Part shown: in pieces, positions 1-10,425 of the stretch
Position numbering within the stretch: position 1 is the stretch's first letter
How the letters are laid out: the number at the start of each line of letters is the position of its first letter
Assembly (NCBI RefSeq): GCF_006716885.1
Contig: NZ_VFPU01000003.1
Location: 1 to 64,000, forward strand
Source of the DNA: Ornithinimicrobium humiphilum
GTDB lineage: Bacteria; Actinomycetota; Actinomycetes; Actinomycetales; Dermatophilaceae
Reading direction: 5' to 3'
Length of the DNA: 64,000 nt
Notes under the pieces: generated by a model
Told to the model about the DNA's origin: nothing
Database searches by the model: none
What the model saw: only the letters and a program-made list of their open reading frames with translations
Translations under genes and position numbers: made by a program

Positions 1-514
1 GCTGGCGCGGATCACGGTGGCCGGGCTCACGGCATACCCCGCGCTGAACTCCTCGGTCGACCTGGACAAGGGCGAGATCGTGCGCCACGGCGAGGTCAAC
101 CTGGGCTTCGCGGCCCAGAGCCCGCGCGGCCTGGTCGTGCCCGTCGTCCATGGCGCGCACACGATGACCACCGCCGAGCTGGCGAAGGCGCTGCGCACAC
201 TGACCGAGAAGGCGCGCGAGGGCAGGCTGACCCCCGCGGAGCTGACCGGTGGGACGTTCACGCTCAACAACTACGGGGTCTTCGGGGTGGACGGCTCGAC
301 GCCGATCATCAACCACCCCGAGGCCGCGATGCTGGGTGTGGGCCGGATCGTCGACAAGCCGTGGGTGCACAAGGGCAGGGTGAAGGCGCGCAAGGTGACG
401 CAGCTGTCCTTCACCTTCGACCACCGCGTCTGCGACGGCGGCACGGCCGGCGGCTTCCTGCGGTTCGTCGCCGACTGCGTCGAGGACCCCTCCGTCCTGC
501 TCTCCGACCTCTAG
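1..514 (+). CDS. 2-oxoacid dehydrogenase E2 acyltransferase, C-terminal part (partial)
   Basis: The reading frame is open from base 2, so the gene starts outside the window; about 170 residues remain. This is the catalytic domain of a dihydrolipoamide acyltransferase, the E2 core of pyruvate, 2-oxoglutarate or branched-chain 2-oxoacid dehydrogenase. It moves an acyl group from lipoamide to CoA. The family signature FTFDHRVCDGG, with the catalytic His and Asp, lies near nt 412-444, and NLGFAAQSPRGLVVPVV is also typical. Which complex it belongs to cannot be decided without the E1/E3 genes and the lipoyl domain upstream. A possible GTG at 17 is only an internal codon. Confidence 0.9.
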   Translation, partial: LARITVAGLTAYPALNSSVDLDKGEIVRHGEVNLGFAAQSPRGLVVPVVHGAHTMTTAELAKALRTLTEKAREGRLTPAELTGGTFTLNNYGVFGVDGSTPIINHPEAAMLGVGRIVDKPWVHKGRVKARKVTQLSFTFDHRVCDGGTAGGFLRFVADCVEDPSVLLSDL

Positions 515-517
515 CCT
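512..517 (+). promoter_or_regulatory. -10-like hexamer, leaderless start of the next gene
   Basis: TAGCCT ends 7 nt before the ATG at 525 and overlaps the E2 stop codon. There is no Shine-Dalgarno sequence between. This is the layout of leaderless actinobacterial genes, where transcription starts at the start codon. Confidence 0.5.
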
Positions 518-524
518 GAAGGGC

Positions 525-965
525 ATGCGCCCCGCGAGCGTCGAGATCCTGCACGAGATCTGCCGGTCCCTGCCGGAGACCGAGCTCGGCGTGACGTGGG
601 GCGACGTGCCGACCTACGTCGTGCCGCGCGGGCCCAGGGGCCGGGGCTTCCTGCTCTTCCGGCACCCGCGCGGCGACGCGGTCGACCCCGAGACCGGCGA
701 GCCCTACGACGACGTCGTCGTGCTGCGCTGCGCCAGCCGGGAGGACCGCGACGCCCTGATCGAGGACGACCGGCTGCCGTTCTTCACGATCGACCACTTC
801 CGCAACCACGACACGGTCGCGGTCCTGGTGCGCGCCTCCCGGCTGCCGGAGATCGACGTCGACGAGCTGCGCGAGCTGCTCACCGAGGCGTGGCTGTCGG
901 TCGCGCCGAAGCGGCTGGCCAAGGAGCACTTCCCCGAGCTGTTCGCGCCGCGTCGGACGGACTGA
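525..965 (+). CDS. MmcQ/YjbR (DUF419) family protein
   Basis: A 146-residue cytoplasmic protein of the small YjbR/MmcQ family, which has a fold shared with DNA-binding CyaY-like proteins; its cellular role is not established. Recognisable parts are the N-terminal helix (VEILHEICRSLPETE), the WGDVPTYVV strand, and the C-terminal run LTEAWLSVAPKRLAKEHF, the usual end of this family. It starts 10 bp after the E2 gene. Family assignment is fairly sure; no function is inferred from the neighbours. Confidence 0.75.
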   Translation: MRPASVEILHEICRSLPETELGVTWGDVPTYVVPRGPRGRGFLLFRHPRGDAVDPETGEPYDDVVVLRCASREDRDALIEDDRLPFFTIDHFRNHDTVAVLVRASRLPEIDVDELRELLTEAWLSVAPKRLAKEHFPELFAPRRTD

Positions 966-1000
966 GCCAGCCCCCGGCGGGGCGGCGCGACGCGCTGCGG

Positions 1001-1006
1001 CATACT
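1001..1006 (+). promoter_or_regulatory. -10-like hexamer, leaderless start
   Basis: CATACT is followed by exactly 6 nt and then the ATG at 1013. No ribosome site is present, so the downstream YbaK-type gene is probably leaderless. The same CATACT-6 nt-start layout recurs at 34920 and 45218. Confidence 0.5.
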
Positions 1007-1012
1007 CCCGCC

Positions 1013-1477
1013 ATGCATCCCCGTAACGTCGAGGTCCAGGACGCCCTGCACCGGGCCGGGATCGACTCCAGCATCGTCGTGCTCGACTCGCACGCCCGCA
1101 CCGCCGTGCTCGCCGCCGAGCAGCTCGGCTGCGAGGTGGCCGCGATCGCCAACAGCCTCGTGTTCTTGGCCGACGACGAGCCCTTGCTCGTCATGGCCAG
1201 CGGTGCCGCGCGCGTGGACACGGACGTCATCGCCCGGGCGGTGGGTGCGACCGCGGTGCGCAAGGCGGACGCCGACCAGGTGCGGGCCGCGACCGGCCAG
1301 GCGATCGGCGGCGTGGCCCCGACCGGGCACCCGGCCCCGCTGCGCACCCTCGTCGACGAGGACCTGCGCGCCCACGACGAGGTGTGGGCGGCCGGCGGCA
1401 CCCCCGACACGGTCTTCCCGCTGACCTTCGACCAGCTCGTCGCGCTGACGGGCGGGACGGTCACCGCGGTCCGCTGA
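1013..1477 (+). CDS. YbaK/EbsC-family aminoacyl-tRNA deacylase-like protein
   Basis: A 154-residue single-domain protein of the YbaK/ProX superfamily, which hydrolyses mischarged aminoacyl-tRNAs (for example Cys-tRNAPro or Ala-tRNAPro). Family hallmarks are CEVAAIANSLVF near residues 40-51, the conserved Lys in VRKADADQVRAATG, the GGVAPTGH loop near residues 101-108, and the C-terminal AGGTPDTVFPLTFDQLVALTGG. A strong hairpin follows it. A second, more distant member lies at 23888. The tRNA specificity cannot be read from the sequence. Confidence 0.85.
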   Translation: MHPRNVEVQDALHRAGIDSSIVVLDSHARTAVLAAEQLGCEVAAIANSLVFLADDEPLLVMASGAARVDTDVIARAVGATAVRKADADQVRAATGQAIGGVAPTGHPAPLRTLVDEDLRAHDEVWAAGGTPDTVFPLTFDQLVALTGGTVTAVR

Positions 1478-1486
1478 CGACCCCCG

Positions 1487-1523
1487 TGGCAGGGACGCCA
1501 GCCCTGCCCGGGCGTCCCTGCCA
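1487..1523 (+). terminator. Hairpin terminator after the YbaK-type gene
   Basis: A perfect 13-bp stem: TGGCAGGGACGCC at 1487-1499 and GGCGTCCCTGCCA at 1511-1523, with an 11-nt loop, 10 bp past the stop codon. There is no U-tract, as is common in high-GC actinomycetes. Confidence 0.7.
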
Positions 1524-1618
1524 TCGGGGCCCCCGCCCGGCGTGTCCCTGTCCCTGGGACTCCCCTGCCGGTGTTGTACCCGCACCGCCAGGGTGCCTCC
1601 TCACGACCGCCCTGCGAC

Positions 1619-1636
1619 ATGGGTAGTTGTACCCAT
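1619..1636. promoter_or_regulatory. Inverted repeat upstream of recC, possible operator
   Basis: Arms ATGGGTA and TACCCAT are separated by GTTG, centred about 70 bp before the recC start. The 9-mer GTTGTACCC within it is repeated at 1573-1581. It does not resemble the actinobacterial LexA box, and no cognate regulator is visible. Confidence 0.35.
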
Positions 1637-1684
1637 TGCCGCGCCGCGCGGCCCTCTGCTACAAGACCTGTCCGTGGTCGCGGA

Positions 1685-1690
1685 TAGGGT
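1685..1690 (+). promoter_or_regulatory. -10-like hexamer of the recCBD operon, leaderless
   Basis: TAGGGT ends 6 nt before the GTG start of recC at 1697. There is no purine-rich ribosome site, so the operon probably starts as a leaderless transcript. Confidence 0.5.
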
Positions 1691-1696
1691 CACCGC

Positions 1697-4600
1697 GTGA
1701 CCCTGTTCGTGCACCGTGCGACGAGCACCGACGTGCTCGCCGACGGCCTGGCCGAGCTCCTCGCGACGCCCCTGGCCGACCCCTTCGCCGAGGAGGTCGT
1801 CGCCGTGCCCGCGCGCGGCGTGGAGCGTTGGCTGGCCCAGCGGCTCTCCCACCGGCTGGGCGCCGGCGGCGGCCACGACGGGGTCTGCGCCGGGGTGCGC
1901 TTCCTCACCCCGCACTCGCTCGTCGCGCTGGTGCTCGGCATCGAGCGCGACGACCCCTGGCACCCCGAGCAGCTCACCTGGCCGGTGCTCCGTGCCGTCG
2001 ACGCCAGCCTCGCCGAGCCCTGGGCCAGCACGCTGGCCACCCACCTCGGGCACGGGCTGACCGGCACCGAGGGCGAGCTGCGCCGCGGCCGGAGGTATGC
2101 CGTGGCCAGGCGCCTGGCCGGGCTCTTCGCCGACTACGCCGCCCAGCGCCCCGCGATGCTGGCCGACTGGCGCGAGGGCGGGGCGGGCGACGGCCTGGGC
2201 GACGGGGAGACCGTCTCCGGCGACCTCGCCTGGCAGCCCGAGCTGTGGCGCCGCGTGCTGGCCGAGGTCGACGCCGAGCCGCCGGACGTCCGTCACGCGC
2301 GGGTCGTGGGCCTGCTCCGCGAGCGCGGGGCCGAGGGGCTGCGGCTGGGCGACGGCCTGGTGCTGCCGGGCCGGCTCTCGCTCTTCGGGCACACACGCGT
2401 CGCGCGCAGCGAGGTGGAGGTGCTGGGCGCCCTGGGCGAGCACCTCGACGTGCACCTGTGGCTGCCGCAGGCGTCGCCCGCGGCGTGGAAGGCGCTGGCG
2501 CCGGCCGCTGCCGCCGGTCCGGTGCCCCGGGCCGAGGACGACTCGGCGGCCGTGGTCCAGCACCCGCTGCTCGCCAGCCTGGGCCGTGACGCCCGCGAGC
2601 TGCAGCGCACCCTCGCGCTGGCCGACGGGGTCGACCGCGTCGCCGCTCCCCTCCTCGACGCCCCGGGGCAGGGCGACCGGCCACCCACGCTGCTGCACCT
2701 GCTGCAGGACGACCTCGCCGCCGACCGCGTGCCCTCCGCCGACGAGCGGGCGGCCCGGGGCCGGGCGCTGGCGGCCGACGACCGCAGCGTCCAGGTGCAC
2801 GCCTGCCACGGGCAGACCCGCCAGGTCGAGGTGCTGCGCGACGTCCTCGTCGGGCTGCTCCAGGACGACCCGACGCTCGAGCCGCGCGACATCCTCGTGA
2901 TGTGCCCCGACATCGACGCCTACGCCCCGCTGGTGCACGCCGGCTTCGGCCTGGGCGAGGTCGTGCGCGACGGCACCGGCGCCACCCATCCGGCCCACGG
3001 CCTGCGCGTGCGGCTGGCCGACCGCGCCCCGCGCCACACCAACCCGCTGCTGGGGCTGGCCGACCGCCTCGTCGAGCTCGCGGGCGGACGGCTGACGACC
3101 GGTGAGGTCCTCGACCTGGCGCGCAGCGCGCCGGTGCGGCAGCGGTTCGGCCTCGACGACGACGCCCTCGAGCGGGTCGGCGACTGGGTCGAGGCGGTGG
3201 TGGTGCGCTGGGGCCTCGACGCCGAGCACCGCGCGACCTACCAGTTGAGCAACCTGCACCAGAACACCTGGCGCGCCGGCCTCGACCGGGTGCTCGTCGG
3301 CGCCGCGGTCGACGGCCGCGACCTCGACGCCCTCGGCGAGGTGCTGGCGCTCGACGACCTCGACAGCGGCGACCTCGACCTGGCCGGGCGGCTGGCCGAG
3401 CTGCTGGACCGCCTCGGGAGCACACTGCGCGACCTGCGCGACGCCGACACCGTCGAGCAGTGGCTCGCCGTGATCTCCGACGGCGTGCAGGCGCTGGCCG
3501 ACGTGCCGCACCGAGACGCCTGGCAGCTGGCCCAGCTCGAGCGCGAGCTCGCCCGGGTCGGGGCCGCGGCCCGGTCGCGCGCCGGCCGCACCCCGTCGCT
3601 GACGCTCTCCGACGTCCACGCGCTGCTCCGCGAGCAGTCGGCCGGGCGGGCCACCCGCTCCAACTTCCGCACCGGCACGCTCACCGTCTGCACGATGGTG
3701 CCGATGCGCTCGGTGCCGCACCGGGTCATCTGCCTGGTCGGCATGGACGACGGCGTCTTCCCGCGGTCGAGCAGCGCCGACGGCGACGACGCCCTCGCCC
3801 GGCGCCCGGTGACCGGCGAGCGCGACCTGCGCAGCGAGGACCGCCAGCTGCTGCTCGACGCCGTCATGGCCGCCCGCGACACCCTCGTCATCACCTACAC
3901 CGGCGCCGACGAGCACTCCGGCCAGGAGCGCCCGCCCGCCGTGCCGCTCGGCGAGCTCGTCGACGCGGTGCGGGCCACCGCGGACGGCCCGCCCGTCGAG
4001 CACCTCGTCACCCGCCACCCGCTGCAGCCCTACGACCGCCGCAACCTCGGCGCACCGCTCGCCGAGGACGAGGCGCTGCTCCCCGACGGGCGGCCCTTCA
4101 GCTTCGACCCGGCCGCGCTCGCCGGGGCGCTGGCGTCCGCCGGCGAGCGGACCCCGCCGGCGACGATCGCGGCGACCCACCTGCCGCCACGGGCCGACGG
4201 GGAGGTCGCGCTCGAGGACCTGGTCCGGTTCTTCGAGCACCCCGCCAAGGCGTTCCTGCGCGGCCGGCTCGGGATGGTGCTGCCCGAGGTGCCCGAGCTG
4301 CGAGGCGAGGGCATCCCGGTCGAGCTCGACGCCCTCGACACCTGGCAGATCGGCGACCGGATGCTGCAGGCCGTCCTGTCCGGCCGCGATCCCGCCCGCA
4401 CCGTCCAGGCCGAGCGCTGGCGCGGCTCGCTGCCGCCGGACGAGCTCGGGACGGCGACGATGCAGACGGTGACCACCGCGGTCCAGCGGCTGTGCGAGGC
4501 GACCTGGCGGGTCGTCGGCACGGGCACCTGGGGCCAGGGTCTGCCGCGCGACAGCGTGGACGTCGACGTCGCCCTACCCGGCGGTCGCCGGCTCGTCGGC

Positions 4601-5176
4601 ACGGTGGCCGGGATGGTCGACGGCTCCGCGCTGACCGTCACCTACTCCTCGGTCCGGGCCAAGCAGCGCGTGCGCTCCTGGATCCTCTCCCTCGCCCTCG
4701 CCGCGGCGGGCACCGGTGGCACGAGCCGGCTGGTCGGGCAGCACTCCTGGGGCAAGGGCGACAAGGGCCCCGTCCTCTACGTCCACGGCCCGCACGACCC
4801 CGCCACGGCGGCCGAGCTGCTCGCCCAGCTCGTCGACGTGCACGACCGCGGCCTGTGCGAGGTGCTGCCGCTGCCGGTCCGCACCGCCGCGCGGTGGGCC
4901 GAGACCTACGCCCGCACCGGGCGCGAGGGGCTGGCCCACAACCAGGCCGCGCGCGACTGGACGACCACCGACGGGGGCTTCGTGGCGGGCGAGCAGGACG
5001 ACGCGTCGTGGCTGCGGGTCTTCGGCCGAGCGCTCCCCTACTCCGCCCTCGCGGCCCTGCCGCCGGGCCCCGACGAGACCTGGCTGCCGGAGGTCACCTC
5101 CCGCCTGGGCCAGCTCGCGATGCGGGTCTGGGGGCCGGTCCTGCAGCCCGGCGCCGAGACCATGGGGAGGCCGTGA
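1697..5176 (+). CDS. recC: Exodeoxyribonuclease V subunit gamma, RecC
   Basis: A 1159-residue RecC, the scanning subunit of the RecBCD helicase-nuclease that processes double-strand breaks for recombination. The family has an inactivated SF1 helicase core plus an inactivated nuclease-like domain that recognises Chi. Recognisable blocks are VPARGVERWLAQRLSHRLG near the N terminus, ILVMCPDIDAYAPLVHAGFG near residues 398-417, and CTMVPMRSVPHRVICLVGMD with DGVFPR near residues 665-690, a RecC signature. The GTG at 1697 is chosen because the TAGGGT hexamer lies 6 nt upstream. Its TGA overlaps the ATG of recB by one base, so the two are translationally coupled. Confidence 0.95.
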   Translation: MTLFVHRATSTDVLADGLAELLATPLADPFAEEVVAVPARGVERWLAQRLSHRLGAGGGHDGVCAGVRFLTPHSLVALVLGIERDDPWHPEQLTWPVLRAVDASLAEPWASTLATHLGHGLTGTEGELRRGRRYAVARRLAGLFADYAAQRPAMLADWREGGAGDGLGDGETVSGDLAWQPELWRRVLAEVDAEPPDVRHARVVGLLRERGAEGLRLGDGLVLPGRLSLFGHTRVARSEVEVLGALGEHLDVHLWLPQASPAAWKALAPAAAAGPVPRAEDDSAAVVQHPLLASLGRDARELQRTLALADGVDRVAAPLLDAPGQGDRPPTLLHLLQDDLAADRVPSADERAARGRALAADDRSVQVHACHGQTRQVEVLRDVLVGLLQDDPTLEPRDILVMCPDIDAYAPLVHAGFGLGEVVRDGTGATHPAHGLRVRLADRAPRHTNPLLGLADRLVELAGGRLTTGEVLDLARSAPVRQRFGLDDDALERVGDWVEAVVVRWGLDAEHRATYQLSNLHQNTWRAGLDRVLVGAAVDGRDLDALGEVLALDDLDSGDLDLAGRLAELLDRLGSTLRDLRDADTVEQWLAVISDGVQALADVPHRDAWQLAQLERELARVGAAARSRAGRTPSLTLSDVHALLREQSAGRATRSNFRTGTLTVCTMVPMRSVPHRVICLVGMDDGVFPRSSSADGDDALARRPVTGERDLRSEDRQLLLDAVMAARDTLVITYTGADEHSGQERPPAVPLGELVDAVRATADGPPVEHLVTRHPLQPYDRRNLGAPLAEDEALLPDGRPFSFDPAALAGALASAGERTPPATIAATHLPPRADGEVALEDLVRFFEHPAKAFLRGRLGMVLPEVPELRGEGIPVELDALDTWQIGDRMLQAVLSGRDPARTVQAERWRGSLPPDELGTATMQTVTTAVQRLCEATWRVVGTGTWGQGLPRDSVDVDVALPGGRRLVGTVAGMVDGSALTVTYSSVRAKQRVRSWILSLALAAAGTGGTSRLVGQHSWGKGDKGPVLYVHGPHDPATAAELLAQLVDVHDRGLCEVLPLPVRTAARWAETYARTGREGLAHNQAARDWTTTDGGFVAGEQDDASWLRVFGRALPYSALAALPPGPDETWLPEVTSRLGQLAMRVWGPVLQPGAETMGRP

Positions 5177-8100
5177 TGGCGCAGGAGCTGCGGGAGTTCT
5201 CGATATGCGACCCGCTGCCGAGCGGCACCATGCTGCTCGAGGCGAGCGCCGGCACCGGCAAGACCTGGACGATCGCGGCGCTGGTCACCCGTTACGTCGC
5301 CGAGGGCGTGGTGCCCCTGGAGGAGATGCTCGTCGTCACCTTCAGCCGGGCCGCCAGCCAGGAGCTGCGGGCCCGCGTGCGCGAGCAGCTGGCGGAGGCC
5401 GAGGCGGTGCTCGCCGGGCGACGCGAGCCCGATCCCGCCAACGAGCTGCTCACCCTCCTGCTCGACACCGACCCCGAGGAGCGGGCGCGACGGCATACCC
5501 GCGTGCGCACGGCGCTGACCAGCTTCGACGCGGCGACGATCGCGACCGTCCACCAGTTCTGCCACGAGGTGCTGCGCAGCCTGGGCGTCGCCGGCACGTC
5601 CGACGCCTCGGCCGAGCTCGTGGAGGACCTCGACGACCTGCTCGTGGAGGTCGTGGACGACCTCTACCTCCGCGGCTTCCGGGGCGAGTCCAAGCCCCTC
5701 TTCAGCCGCTCCGAGGCGCTGGAGCTGGCTCGGGCCGCCGTCGAGGACGTGCACGCCGACCTGTGGCCCACGACCGCCGAGAAGGGCACTTCCGCCGCCC
5801 GCCGGGTGGGCTTCGCCAGGGCCGTGCGCGCCGAGCTCGACCTGCGCAAGCGGCGGCTGCAGGTGATGCACTACAACGACCTGCTCACCCAGCTCGCCGA
5901 CGCCCTCGAGGAGCCCGGCTCCCCCGCCCGCGACCGCATGCGCCGGCGCTGGAAGGTCGTGCTCGTCGACGAGTTCCAGGACACCGACCCGGTGCAGTGG
6001 GAGATCCTCGACCGGGCCTTCACCGGCCACGCCCGCGCGATGGTGCTCATCGGCGACCCCAAGCAGGCGATCTACGCCTTCCGCGGCGGCGACATCGTCA
6101 CCTACCTCGAAGCCGCCGACTCGGCCACCGACCGACGCACCCTGCCGCGCAACTTCCGCTCCGACCCGGGCGTCGTGAAGGCCCTCTCGGTGATGCTCGA
6201 GGGCGCCGAGCTCGGCCACCCCGAGATCACGGTGCGCCCCGTCACCCCCGCCAAGGAGGGCGCGCGCCTGCAGGGCGCCCCGAGCGACGAGCCGGTGCGG
6301 CTGCGTCAGGTCCTCCTCGCCGAGCACCTCGACGACGAGGAGCGCATCGGCCCGACCCGCGAGCACATCGCCCGCGACCTGGCGCTCGACGTCGCGCGGC
6401 TGCTGTCCTCCGGCGCCACCTTCGACGGGCGGCCGGTCCAGGCCTCCGACGTCGCCGTGCTCGCCCACCGCGGCAAGGACCTCCTGACGGCGCAGCAGGC
6501 GCTGCGCGAGGTCGGCATCCACGCCGTCAGCGCCGGCGGGTCCAGCGTGCTGACCAGCCGCGCCGCCACCGACTGGCTGGCGCTTCTCGAGGCGATGGCC
6601 GCGCCGCACCGCGCGCTGCTCACGCGCGGCGCCGCCCTCACCGACCTCCTCGGGTATGCCGTGGCCGACCTCGACGCCGGCGGCGAGGAGCTCGACGACC
6701 GGCTGGCCCAGCTGGCCCGTGACCTGGCCGGGGTCTACGCCCGCCAGGGACTGGCCGCCGTGCTGGAGCGGCTGGTCGCCGACGGCCTGCCCGCCCGGGT
6801 GCTCGGCCAGGTCGGCGGCGAGCGCACGCTCACCGACCTCAAGCACGTCGCCGAGCTGCTCCACGACGCCGGGCGCGAGGGCCAGCTGGGACTCGTGGCG
6901 CTCCTGGAGTGGCTCCGCACGCAGATGGCCGAGGACGCCCCGCGCTCCGCCGGCGCCCGGACCCGCCGGCTCGACAGCGACTCGGCCGCGGTGCAGCTGC
7001 TCACGATCCACGGCAGCAAGGGGCTGCAGTTCCCGGTGGTCTACCTCCCGACGCTCGCCGACCGCCACGTGCCCGACGTGCCGCGCATCCCGCTGTGCCA
7101 CGACGACCCGCCCGGGCGCCGCCGCTACCTCGACGTCGGGGGCCGCAACGCCAACCCGACGTGGGCCGAGTCGGTGCGCCGCCACAAGGAGGAGGACGCC
7201 GGCGAGTCGCTCCGGCTCCTCTACGTCGCGCTCACCCGCGCCCAGTCCCAGGTCGTCACCTGGTGGTCGCCGACGAGCCGCAACGCCGGCCCGGCCCCGC
7301 TGCACCGGGTGCTCTTCGGCCGTGACCCCGGCGTCGGTCCGGTGCCGGCGTCGGCCAGGGTGCCGCGGGACGACGGCCAGGCCACGGCCCGGCTGCGCAC
7401 CTGGGCCGACCTGGGCGCCTTCTCCCTCGAGCGGGCCGACCACGTCGAGCCCGAGCGCCCCGTGCCGTCGGACGAGCCGGCCGAGCTGACGGTGGGGCGG
7501 TGGACGCGGCAGATCGACCACGCCTGGCGGCGCACGTCATACACCGCGCTGTCGACGCCGCGTGACCCCGCGGGCGCCGAGCTGACCGGCGGTGTCGGCA
7601 GCGAGCCCGAGGTGACTCCGCGCGAGGACGAGCCCGACACCCCCGACCCGGTGGTGGCCGAGACGCCCGCGCTGCCCGGGCTGGAGATCGCGGTGCCGGG
7701 CGCCGACGTGCCCTCGCCGATGGCCGAGCTGCCGGTGGGCGCGACCTTCGGCTCGCTCGTCCACGCCGTGCTCGAGCACGCCGACCCGCAGGCCGACGAC
7801 CTGCGCGCCGAGCTGCTGCACCACATCGGCGAGCAGCGGGTGCAGTGGCCCGTCGCGCTCGACGCCGAGGTGCTCGCCGACGCGCTCGTGGCGGTCTGCG
7901 ACACCCCGCTCGGGCCGCTCGCCGGCGACGCCACGCTGCGCTCGATCGGGCGGTCCGACCGGCTCTGCGAGCTCGACTTCGAGCTGCCGTTGGGCGGCGG
8001 CGACCTGCGGCGCACCGTGCCCGGACGCGACGGGGCTGCTGTCCTCGGCGACCTCGTGCCGCTGCTGCGGGCGCACCTGCCCTCGGGCGACCCGGTGCGC

Positions 8101-8552
8101 GGCTGGGCCGACGTGCTCGAGCGCGAGCCCGAGCTCGCCGGGCAGGAGCTGCGCGGCTACCTCACGGGATCGGTCGACGTCGTGCTCCGCACCGGCGGGC
8201 GCTATCTCGTCGTCGACTACAAGACCAACTGGCTGGGCCGCCCCGACCAGCCGCTCACCGCGGCCGACTACCGGCCGGAGATGCTCGACGAGGCGATGGG
8301 CCACTCCTCCTACCCGCTGCAGGCGCTCCTGTATGCCGTGGTCGCGCACCGCTTCCTGCGGTGGCGGCTGCCCGGCTACGACCCGGCGCGGCACCTCGGC
8401 GGCGTGCTCTACCTCTACGTCCGCGGGATGTGCGGGCCGCAGACCCCGGTCGTCGACGGCCGGCCGTGCGGCGTCTTCGCCTGGAAGCCGCCGGTGCGCC
8501 TGGTCACCGGCGTGTCCGACCTGCTCGACGGTCGCGCGGCCGAGGAGGCGTC

Positions 8553-8556
<4 letters not shown>
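5176..8556 (+). CDS. recB: Exodeoxyribonuclease V subunit beta, RecB helicase-nuclease
   Basis: A 1126-residue RecB: 3'-5' SF1A helicase followed by the single nuclease domain of the complex. Visible motifs in order: Walker A ASAGTGKT (residues 24-31), VTFSRAASQELRARV, Walker B LVDEFQDTDPVQW, IGDPKQAIYAFRGGD, LPRNFRSD, TIHGSKGLQFPVVYLP, LLYVALTRAQ, and near the C terminus the RecB-family nuclease motif YLVVDYKTNWLG (about nt 8203-8238) with its catalytic Asp and Lys. The start is set by the one-base overlap with the recC stop. The stop overlaps the recD start (ATGA). All helicase and nuclease motifs look intact. Confidence 0.95.
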
Positions 8557-10418
<1,862 letters not shown>

Positions 10419-10425
10419 GGGGCCG

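Noticed and set aside
1560..1696. Possible SOS (LexA) box before recCBD
   Set aside because: No match to the GAAC-N4-GTTC pattern of actinobacterial LexA sites; the repeat there is different.
1601..4240. Long open frame of 879 codons on the minus strand
   Set aside because: It lies antisense to recC, has the Arg/Gly/Val-rich content typical of a GC-rich shadow frame, and shows no recognisable domain.
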